A stretch of DNA of 16,863 nt, from positions 1-16,863 of the forward strand of contig JAISNS010000007.1 in NCBI GenBank assembly GCA_031276105.1. The letters are read 5' to 3'. Within the stretch, counting starts at the first letter, position 1. Each line of letters begins with the position of its first letter. Positions 10,632 to 16,863 of this stretch are shown one piece after another. Source of the stretch: Dysgonamonadaceae bacterium (lineage in GTDB: Bacteria; Bacteroidota; Bacteroidia; Bacteroidales; Azobacteroidaceae). Below the pieces are notes generated by a model. That model did not search any database, was not told where the DNA came from, and saw nothing but the letters and a program-made list of their open reading frames with translations. The position numbers and the translations under genes were made by a program.

Positions 10632-13600
10632 ATGGCTTTTAGAAAAGAAACGAAGGCAAAAAGCAATTTTTCCAAAATATCTATCGGATTGGCTTCCCCC
10701 GATGAAATACTGTCTCAATCCAGTGGGGAAGTTTTGAAACCCGAAACAATCAATTACCGCACTTACAAGCCGGAACGAGACGGTTTGTTTTGCGAACGTA
10801 TTTTCGGACCTGTAAAAGATTACGAATGTCATTGCGGTAAATACAAACGTATCCGTTATAAAGGAATTGTTTGCGACCGTTGTGGCGTGGAAGTAACCGA
10901 AAAGAAAGTGCGCCGCGAGCGAATGGGACATATCCATTTGGTAGTTCCGGTAGCTCATATCTGGTATTTTCGTTCATTGCCCAACAAAATCGGCTATCTA
11001 CTGGGATTGCCGACCAAAAAACTGGATTCGATTATCTATTACGAACGCTATGTAGTTGTTCAGCCGGGTATTGTTTCGGAAATTGCTACTTACGATTTGC
11101 TTTCCGAAGAAGAATATTTAGACATCGTAGATAATCTTCCGAAAGATAATCAGTTGCTGGAAGATGCCGATCCGAATAAATTCATTGCCAAAATGGGAGC
11201 GGAAGCCATCTACGACCTGCTTGCCCGCTTGGATTTAGACGCTTTATCTTACGAATTACGTCATAAAGCCGGAAACGACGCTTCCCAACAGCGGAAAAAC
11301 GAAGCGTTGAAACGGTTGCAGGTAGTAGAATCGTTCCGTATATCGAAAGGAAAAAACCGTCCCGAATGGATGATCGTCAAAATCGTTCCGGTAATTCCTC
11401 CCGAATTAAGGCCGTTAGTGCCTTTGGACGGCGGTCGTTTTGCCACTTCCGACTTGAACGATTTGTACCGCAGAGTAATTATCCGCAACAACCGGCTGAA
11501 ACGCTTGATTGATATCAAAGCGCCGGAAGTGATTTTGCGAAACGAAAAACGAATGCTTCAGGAATCGGTCGATTCTTTGTTCGATAACTCACGTAAATCA
11601 AGCGCCGTAAAAACCGATGCCAACCGCCCGCTGAAATCTTTGTCCGACAGTCTAAAAGGAAAACAGGGACGTTTCCGTCAAAACTTGTTGGGTAAACGGG
11701 TCGACTATTCGGCTCGCTCGGTAATTGTTGTTGGCCCCGAATTGAAAATGCACGAGTGCGGTATTCCTAAAAATATGGCTGCCGAACTTTATAAACCGTT
11801 TATCATCCGTAAATTGATAGATCGCGGCATCGTAAAAACAGTCAAATCGGCTAAAAAAATAGTGGACAGGAAAGAACCCGTTGTTTGGGATATTCTGGAA
11901 TATGTCATGAAAGGGCATCCCGTTCTCTTGAACCGTGCTCCGACTTTGCACCGCTTGGGTATCCAAGCTTTTCAACCCAAATTGATTGAAGGAAAAGCGA
12001 TTCAGTTGCACCCGCTTTCCTGTACGGCTTTCAATGCCGACTTCGACGGAGATCAGATGGCTGTGCATCTTCCTTTAGGAAATGAAGCAATTTTGGAAGC
12101 CCAAATGTTGATGCTGGCTTCTCATAATATTTTGAATCCGGCCAACGGAGCGCCGATTACCGTTCCTTCACAAGACATGGTTTTAGGCTTGTTTTATATC
12201 ACCCGCCTCCGCAAAGGCGCAAAAGGCGAAGGCCTGATGTTCTACGGGCCGGAAGAAGCTGTTATCGCTTACAACGAAGGAAAAGTGGATATTCATGCTC
12301 CTATCCGGATTTATGTGGACGATGTGAACGACGAAGGCAATATTGTCCGCGTGATGCTCGAAACATCGGTTGGCCGCGTGATGGTCAACGAGTTTGTACC
12401 GAAAGAAGTCGGTTTTATCAATGAAGAATTGTCTAAAAAATCGTTGCGCGATATCATCGGAAAAGTTATCAAAACGTGTGGAGTCGCTCGCACGGCGCAA
12501 TTCCTCGACGATATCAAGGACTTGGGTTACACCATGGCATTCAAGGGCGGCCTGTCTTTCAACCTCGACGACATCATCATTCCGGAAGAAAAAGAAGTGT
12601 TGGTTGCTAAAGGCTATGAAGACGTGGAAGAAATTCTTTCCACCTATAATATGGGTTTCATTACTTATAATGAACGTTACAACAAAATTATTGATATATG
12701 GACAAACGTTAACAACAATTTGTCCAAAATTCTTATTAAACAATTGCGTGAAGACGACCAGGGTTTCAACTCGGTGTGTATGATGCTGGAATCGGGCGCC
12801 CGCGGTTCGAATGCTCAGATCAGTCAGTTATCAGGTATGCGCGGTTTGATGGCTAAACCTCAGAAAAGCGGGGCGGAAGGCGGTCAGATTATCGAAAACC
12901 CGATTCTTTCGAACTTCAAGGAAGGTTTGTCGGTGCTGGAATATTTTATTTCTACCCACGGAGCGCGTAAAGGTTTGGCCGATACCGCTTTGAAAACAGC
13001 CGACGCCGGTTATTTGACCCGCCGTCTGGTAGATGTATCGCACGATGTAATCATCAATGAAGTTGACTGCGGCACATTGCGCGGCTTGGTGGCTACCGAA
13101 TTGAAAAACAACGAAGAAGTCGTTGCTTCTTTATACGAACGTATTTTGGGACGGACTTCCGTTCACGATATTCAACACCCGACTACCGGCGAATTGCTGG
13201 TAAGAGCCGGAGAAGAAATTTTGGAAGATATTGCCGAAAAAATACAAAATTCACCTATCGAACGGGTGGAAATTCGTTCGGTATTGACGTGCGAATCCAA
13301 AAAAGGCGTTTGCGCCAAATGTTACGGACGTAACTTGGCCACCGGACGGATGGTGCAGAGAGGAGAAGCGGTAGGCGTTATTGCCGCTCAATCTATCGGC
13401 GAACCGGGTACCCAGTTGACGTTGCGTACCTTCCACGTGGGCGGTATCGCTTCGAATATCGCTACGGAAAGTAAATTGATCTCCAAATACGACGGTACGT
13501 TGGAAATTGATGAATTACGTACGGTGGATGCGGTGGATGAACAAGGTAAAAAATACCGGATTGTCATCAGCCGGCTTTCCGAATTACGTATCATTGATCC

Positions 13601-14921
13601 GAACACGGGAATCGTTTTGTCTAACCACAACGTGCCGTATGCATCCAAACTCTATTTCAACAGTGGCGCTACGATTAAAAAAGGCGATATGATTATTGAG
13701 TGGGATCCGTTCAACGCCGTAATCGTGTCGGAATTTTCGGGAAAGATTTATTTCGAAAACCTAATCGAAAACCTGACATATAAAGTAGAATACGACGAAG
13801 TTTCCGGCTTGAGGGAGAAAATTATCGTTGAATCGCGCGACAGAACCCGTATTCCGGCGGCGCAAATCGTCGGCGAAAACGGCGAAATCTTGAAAACGTA
13901 CAACTTGCCTCTGGGCGCTCACGTAATTAGGGAAGAAGGAGATGCGATTAAAATAGGCGATGTATTCGTCAAGATTCCGCGTGCAGTCGGCAAGACGGGC
14001 GATATTACCGGAGGACTTCCGCGTGTTACCGAATTGTTTGAAGCCCGCAATCCGTCGAATCCGGCGGTAGTATCGGAAATTGACGGCGAAATTTCGTTCG
14101 GCAAAATCAAACGAGGAAATCGTGAAGTGATTGTTACTTCCAAATCGGGCGAATATAAAACATACTTGGTGCCTTTGTCCAAACAAATTCTGGTTCAGGA
14201 AAACGACTATGTACATGCCGGAACGCCGCTTTCCGACGGAGCAATTACGCCTTCCGACATCTTGGCCATCAGTGGGCCGACAGCTGTTCAGGAATATATC
14301 GTTAATGAAGTACAGGATGTGTACCGCCTGCAAGGGGTGAAAATCAACGATAAACATTTTGAAGTGATTGTCCGGCAAATGATGCGTAAAGTAGAAATTG
14401 TGGAACCGGGCGATACTCGCTTCCTTGAACAACAATTGGTTGACAAGCAAGATGTAATGGAAGAAAACGATCGTATCTGGGGCAAGAAAGTGGTTGTTGA
14501 ACCCGGCGATTCTCCCAACTTGAAAGCCGGTCAGATTGTTACAGCCCGTAAACTGAGGGATGAAAATTCGGCGCTGAAACGCCGCGACTTGAAACCGGTG
14601 GAAGTTAGGGACGCTGTTCCGGCAACCGCCAATCAGGTGCTTCAGGGAATTACGCGGGCGGCGCTTCAAACGACGAGTTTCATGTCGGCAGCTTCCTTTC
14701 AGGAAACAACCAAAGTGTTGAATGAAGCGGCCATTAACGGAAAAGTCGATCGCCTGGAAGGAATGAAGGAAAACGTGATTTGCGGTCACTTGATTCCTGC
14801 CGGTACGGGACAGAAAGAATTTGATAAAATCATCGTGGGCAGTAAGGATAGTATTGAAAAAGTTTATAATACATCTATACGTTCCAAAACATTGGAACGA
14901 ATGTCCGCTGTAAACGATTGA
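10632..14921 (+). CDS. rpoC: DNA-directed RNA polymerase subunit beta'
   Basis: A 1429-residue beta' subunit, normal for Bacteroidetes. The N-terminal zinc ribbon has C66, C68, C81 and C84. The catalytic motif [10 protein letters not shown] starts at N468, so D470, D472 and D474 hold the active-site magnesium. The second zinc site is formed by C813, C887, C894 and C897. The trigger-loop region ([16 protein letters not shown]) has H935, equivalent to E. coli H936. The C-terminus ([18 protein letters not shown]) is conserved. The frame is intact throughout. It is the last gene of the rightward block; a strong terminator follows 27 bases after its stop. The ATG at 10632 lies after an A-run with no Shine-Dalgarno. 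Confidence 0.99.
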   Translation: MAFRKETKAKSNFSKISIGLASPDEILSQSSGEVLKPETINYRTYKPERDGLFCERIFGPVKDYECHCGKYKRIRYKGIVCDRCGVEVTEKKVRRERMGHIHLVVPVAHIWYFRSLPNKIGYLLGLPTKKLDSIIYYERYVVVQPGIVSEIATYDLLSEEEYLDIVDNLPKDNQLLEDADPNKFIAKMGAEAIYDLLARLDLDALSYELRHKAGNDASQQRKNEALKRLQVVESFRISKGKNRPEWMIVKIVPVIPPELRPLVPLDGGRFATSDLNDLYRRVIIRNNRLKRLIDIKAPEVILRNEKRMLQESVDSLFDNSRKSSAVKTDANRPLKSLSDSLKGKQGRFRQNLLGKRVDYSARSVIVVGPELKMHECGIPKNMAAELYKPFIIRKLIDRGIVKTVKSAKKIVDRKEPVVWDILEYVMKGHPVLLNRAPTLHRLGIQAFQPKLIEGKAIQLHPLSCTAFNADFDGDQMAVHLPLGNEAILEAQMLMLASHNILNPANGAPITVPSQDMVLGLFYITRLRKGAKGEGLMFYGPEEAVIAYNEGKVDIHAPIRIYVDDVNDEGNIVRVMLETSVGRVMVNEFVPKEVGFINEELSKKSLRDIIGKVIKTCGVARTAQFLDDIKDLGYTMAFKGGLSFNLDDIIIPEEKEVLVAKGYEDVEEILSTYNMGFITYNERYNKIIDIWTNVNNNLSKILIKQLREDDQGFNSVCMMLESGARGSNAQISQLSGMRGLMAKPQKSGAEGGQIIENPILSNFKEGLSVLEYFISTHGARKGLADTALKTADAGYLTRRLVDVSHDVIINEVDCGTLRGLVATELKNNEEVVASLYERILGRTSVHDIQHPTTGELLVRAGEEILEDIAEKIQNSPIERVEIRSVLTCESKKGVCAKCYGRNLATGRMVQRGEAVGVIAAQSIGEPGTQLTLRTFHVGGIASNIATESKLISKYDGTLEIDELRTVDAVDEQGKKYRIVISRLSELRIIDPNTGIVLSNHNVPYASKLYFNSGATIKKGDMIIEWDPFNAVIVSEFSGKIYFENLIENLTYKVEYDEVSGLREKIIVESRDRTRIPAAQIVGENGEILKTYNLPLGAHVIREEGDAIKIGDVFVKIPRAVGKTGDITGGLPRVTELFEARNPSNPAVVSEIDGEISFGKIKRGNREVIVTSKSGEYKTYLVPLSKQILVQENDYVHAGTPLSDGAITPSDILAISGPTAVQEYIVNEVQDVYRLQGVKINDKHFEVIVRQMMRKVEIVEPGDTRFLEQQLVDKQDVMEENDRIWGKKVVVEPGDSPNLKAGQIVTARKLRDENSALKRRDLKPVEVRDAVPATANQVLQGITRAALQTTSFMSAASFQETTKVLNEAAINGKVDRLEGMKENVICGHLIPAGTGQKEFDKIIVGSKDSIEKVYNTSIRSKTLERMSAVND

Positions 14922-14948
14922 TAAGGAAATCCTGCGTAATTTATATAA

Positions 14949-14990
14949 ACGGCTGTCTCGAAAGTAATTTCGAGGCAGCCGTGCTGTTTT
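14949..14990. terminator. Terminator of rpoC, probably bidirectional
   Basis: Bases 14949-14963 and 14968-14982 form a 15-bp stem with one G-U pair and the loop GTAA. The GC-rich base of the stem (ACGGCTG with CAGCCGT) is followed on the plus strand by GCTGTTTT. On the minus strand the stem is followed by TTTATATAAATT, so it can also end the convergent gene at 15006-16523. This hairpin separates the polymerase block from the surface-protein gene. Confidence 0.85.
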
Positions 14991-15005
14991 AAAAGGCAGA
15001 TAAAA

Positions 15006-16523
15006 TTAATCCATTGACCTCACACAACGATATTGGGTAGTGAAAGTCTGATTTATCCATAGCGAATAGCTGGTGTCAAATTGAAATATCAGACTGGTGC
15101 CGCCACTGATGTCTCTCTTACTCCAAAGAAACTGATTGGTTATATTTTGGGTTCCGGGACTTGCTCCTGCTACCGACGCAAGCTGATTGTATTGGATATA
15201 AGCGCCGTTAACATTGCCGCTAACAGCATCCGTCGACATTTGAGCTAATTCGGCTATATTCGGCACACGCCAATTTCCCATACTCGCATCTGCTGCATCA
15301 ATTGCATCCGGATCCGCAGTATAGCAGTTATTTATTGCAGGAACATTATGCAGCGTTGATGATCCATTACGATAATACACACACAAATCTTTTGCAGGAC
15401 TCAATTTCGAGAACGAAGTAGATGCGTCACCGGTATTCAAAAGCTGAGAATATCCACGACCGTCTGTAATGTATTTCTGTTCGGCGTCAGGATCAGTATT
15501 ATTACCCTGTACATGAACGCCGCCGGGTATAACTACCCCTGTGCAACAGATGCCGTCCCGAACCATGATGTTCAAAGAAGCAATCCTAAATACGCCGCTG
15601 CTATTTTTATAACTGAGGAATAGTTTCACATTGGCCGGACTTCCGGCAGCCAACACACGGTCTTTCACGTCCGATGCAAACGTAATCGTAAACGCAGCCG
15701 GCGTACTGCCGGAAGTGGTTGCCGGCTGGGAAACGCCCGCCACAATACCTGCATCATCAACCGGACTCAAAACCGTCAAATCGCTGTAAGCAGCCGTAGC
15801 GGTAAATGTATAAGTCTTTGTGGCACTGCTCAACGAATTTGCATCGGAACAAAGATTGCCACTAATACCGTAATTTCCGTCAACCATTTCGGAAGGAATC
15901 GATCCGTCGTCATTGATCACGAAAACAGCCACCCTATTACTCGATGTTTTGGAAGAAGGGCTGCTATAACAGTTGGATACATCAACTTCTACCTCATAGA
16001 TGCCGACAGAAGCAAAAGAGGTTGTCCATGTCGATTCGGGATAAACGGACGTTTTGGAAGTTACATCGTTAACTGTCCAGTCATATTCTTCGCATTGGGC
16101 GCAATACTTGCCTGCGTTGCTCAAAACGGAAAAAGTTATCGGTTCATTTTTCTTGACAAAAAAAGTTGAGGTCGTCAGGTTTAACCGGTTTAGCGGCGCA
16201 CAATTTTCTTTGGCCGGCGTCCAGTTGGTACCGTTCCAGACATAAACGCCGGCCGGAATATTGTTCTCGCCGATATGGTAAACTATGGCGCCGGTAAACT
16301 GCGCGTTCACATCGGGCGGCGGCGAACTCATACCGGGAAATGTAGCCGGAATCGTGTAGAGATTGTCAAGTTTCACGTTCGAGAGCGCCAAGCCTCCCTT
16401 AACGGTTTTGTTCAAATCCAGAAGCGCGCCTTTGGCAGGCGCACTTAAATCGCCGATAGAGACCTGAGCGTGCAAATTGGCGCTCAAAAGAAGTGTAAAT
16501 AATACTAAAATTTTTTTTGTCAT
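15006..16523 (-). CDS. Secreted protein with PKD-like and DUF1566/FISUMP-like regions, function unknown
   Basis: A 505-residue protein with a clear signal peptide, MTKKILVLFTLLLSANLHAQ, probably cut near LHA/Q; no lipobox cysteine follows. Residues 21-100 hold a pattern often seen at the start of Bacteroidales surface proteins: VSIGDLSAPAKGALLDLN, KGGLALSNVKL and GAIVYHIGENNIPAGVYVWN. Residues 115-205 look like a PKD/Ig-type beta domain (YDWTVNDVTS, then VGIYEVEVDVSNC). Residues 217-325 are a further beta-rich stretch that I cannot name. The C-terminus, about 330-505, resembles DUF1566/FISUMP, with GNWRVPNIAELAQM, FLWSKR and the ending YRCVRSMD. There are ten cysteines (108, 141, 144, 185, 225, 326, 327, 381, 400, 500), which suggests disulfides. 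It is probably exported to the periplasm or surface. It runs against rpoC and is unrelated to the polymerase block. No consensus promoter or Shine-Dalgarno is seen upstream. Family assignments are from pattern memory. Confidence 0.82.
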   Translation of the reverse strand: MTKKILVLFTLLLSANLHAQVSIGDLSAPAKGALLDLNKTVKGGLALSNVKLDNLYTIPATFPGMSSPPPDVNAQFTGAIVYHIGENNIPAGVYVWNGTNWTPAKENCAPLNRLNLTTSTFFVKKNEPITFSVLSNAGKYCAQCEEYDWTVNDVTSKTSVYPESTWTTSFASVGIYEVEVDVSNCYSSPSSKTSSNRVAVFVINDDGSIPSEMVDGNYGISGNLCSDANSLSSATKTYTFTATAAYSDLTVLSPVDDAGIVAGVSQPATTSGSTPAAFTITFASDVKDRVLAAGSPANVKLFLSYKNSSGVFRIASLNIMVRDGICCTGVVIPGGVHVQGNNTDPDAEQKYITDGRGYSQLLNTGDASTSFSKLSPAKDLCVYYRNGSSTLHNVPAINNCYTADPDAIDAADASMGNWRVPNIAELAQMSTDAVSGNVNGAYIQYNQLASVAGASPGTQNITNQFLWSKRDISGGTSLIFQFDTSYSLWINQTFTTQYRCVRSMD

Positions 16524-16582
16524 TGTAATTTTTGTTTATAATTTATAATACTTATTTCCTAATTTCCGCACGTTAAAACGCG

Positions 16583-16612
16583 CGGTTAATAAAGTGTCGC
16601 CCTTGCGGGGCT
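16583..16612. repeat. 30-bp direct repeat, copy 1
   Basis: A 30-base unit that starts CGGTTAATAAAGTGTCGCCC and ends in TTGCGGGGCT. It matches copy 2 at 16655-16684 in 28 of 30 bases, with differences at the A/G after TTAATA and the T/C inside the hairpin. Its right half can fold as a short GC hairpin around TGC. Confidence 0.75.
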
Positions 16613-16654
16613 GGGCGGCGAGAGAGGCCTGCCGCAACCGGAAGCTAAAGCATC

Positions 16655-16684
16655 CGGTTAATAGAGTGTCGCCCCTGCGGGGCT
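16655..16684. repeat. 30-bp direct repeat, copy 2
   Basis: The second copy of the unit at 16583-16612, 72 bases downstream and in the same orientation. It contains a perfect small hairpin, GCCCC-TGC-GGGGC. The flanking bases are not alike, so the repeat is a discrete element and not part of a larger duplication. Confidence 0.75.
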
Positions 16685-16719
16685 TGCCGATGCAAACGAC
16701 CTGCTTGTTGCCGCATTGC

Positions 16720-16739
16720 GATACGCCGGTAGGCGTATC
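16720..16739. repeat. Palindromic unit, hairpin 1
   Basis: GATACGCC and GGCGTATC form a perfect 8-bp stem with the loop GGTA. Its core ACGCCGGTAGGCGT (16723-16736) recurs in near-identical form at 16796-16809 and, on the minus strand, at 16846-16858. Confidence 0.65.
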
Positions 16740-16748
16740 CTGTGAATA

Positions 16749-16770
16749 ACCCCCAGATTTATCTGGGGGT
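16749..16770. repeat. Palindromic unit, hairpin 2
   Basis: ACCCCCAGAT (16749-16758) and ATCTGGGGGT (16761-16770) are perfect inverted copies separated by TT. As RNA this gives a stable stem (CCCCCAG with CTGGGGG) and an ATTTAT loop. There is no T-run after it on either side, so it is not a classical terminator. Confidence 0.65.
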
Positions 16771-16794
16771 AAGCGGCGTTCTTCTCCCACCACG

Positions 16795-16858
16795 AACGCC
16801 GGATGGCGTTGCCCTTTTGGTGTTTTGCACATACATAAAAGGGTGACGCCTCCGGCGT
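16795..16858. repeat. Nested palindromic units, hairpins 3 to 5
   Basis: Three overlapping structures are possible. AACGCC-GGAT-GGCGTT lies at 16795-16810. A 14-bp stem with two G-U pairs joins 16805-16818 to 16837-16850 over an 18-base loop. A third, ACGCC-TCC-GGCGT, lies at 16846-16858. The first and last share the ACGCCGG core with hairpin 1, the last in reverse orientation. Confidence 0.6.
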
Positions 16859-16863
16859 TCATC

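Larger units (their letters stand above)
16524..16863. other. Non-coding, repeat-rich end of the window
   Basis: These 340 bases hold no gene I can support. The first 60 are A/T-rich and must contain the promoter of the minus-strand secreted-protein gene, though no TTTG/TAnnTTTG pair is visible. From about 16580 the sequence turns GC-rich and is made of two direct repeats and several hairpins, listed separately. A 108-codon minus-strand frame stays open across it only because the repeats are GC-rich. Confidence 0.6.

Noticed and set aside
12183..12743. 186-codon open frame on the minus strand inside rpoC
   Set aside because: Shadow of rpoC, with low-complexity Phe/His/Asn-rich translation and no recognisable motif.
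13761..14789. 342-codon open frame on the minus strand inside rpoC
   Set aside because: It lies wholly under the conserved rpoC frame and its translation shows no domain; it is a shadow frame.
16583..16684. The two 30-base repeats as a CRISPR array
   Set aside because: Only two copies, with a 42-base interval, a GC hairpin unlike the usual repeat, and no cas gene in the window.
16536..16862. Open frame of 108 codons on the minus strand
   Set aside because: It is read through the direct repeats and hairpins; its product contains the repeat twice (RGDTLLT and KGDTLLT) and has no domain or credible start. It is open because the repeats are GC-rich.

Overview
The window is a piece of the conserved ribosomal protein, elongation factor and RNA polymerase region of a Bacteroidetes chromosome, most likely order Bacteroidales. 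The reasons are these: RpoB (1271 aa), RpoC (1429 aa) and NusG (179 aa) read like Bacteroidales proteins; the order rpsU - xerC-like recombinase - hpf - tRNAs - tuf - tRNA-Trp - secE - nusG - rplKAJL - rpoBC is typical of that group as far as I recall; most starts are preceded by A-rich sequence without a Shine-Dalgarno motif; one promoter fits the Bacteroides consensus TTTG / TAnnTTTG; and tRNA CCA ends are not encoded.

Layout. Bases 1-1600: rpsU (bS21), a tyrosine recombinase of the XerC/XerD type with a complete catalytic set, and a short hibernation factor (hpf) with a strong Shine-Dalgarno. Bases 1660-3590: a consensus-type promoter, then tRNA-Thr(UGU), tRNA-Tyr(GUA), tRNA-Gly(UCC), tRNA-Thr(GGU), tuf (EF-Tu) and tRNA-Trp(CCA). 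Bases 3606-6616: secE, nusG, rplK, rplA, rplJ, rplL. Bases 6714-14921: rpoB and rpoC. A strong hairpin closes this block at 14949-14982. Facing it on the minus strand is a 505-residue secreted protein of unknown function with a PKD-like middle and a DUF1566/FISUMP-like C-terminus (15006-16523). The last 340 bases hold no credible gene, but a cluster of short GC-rich repeats and hairpins.

Functionally this is a growth-rate cluster. EF-Tu and its tRNAs, the Sec translocon subunit SecE, the antiterminator NusG, the 50S stalk and L1 proteins and the two large RNA polymerase subunits are all on one strand. Internal hairpins after nusG and after rplL could tune the ratio of ribosomal proteins to polymerase. 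The four tRNAs before tuf have the same order and anticodons as the E. coli thrU-tyrU-glyT-thrT-tufB operon.

I see no new multi-gene system. The less ordinary signals are small: an inverted array of 7-base units in several gene spacers, a paired A19-U56 change in tRNA-Gly, mismatches in both tRNA-Thr genes, a Shine-Dalgarno at hpf in a genome that mostly does without one, a palindrome abutting the xerC start, and the repeat cluster at the right end.
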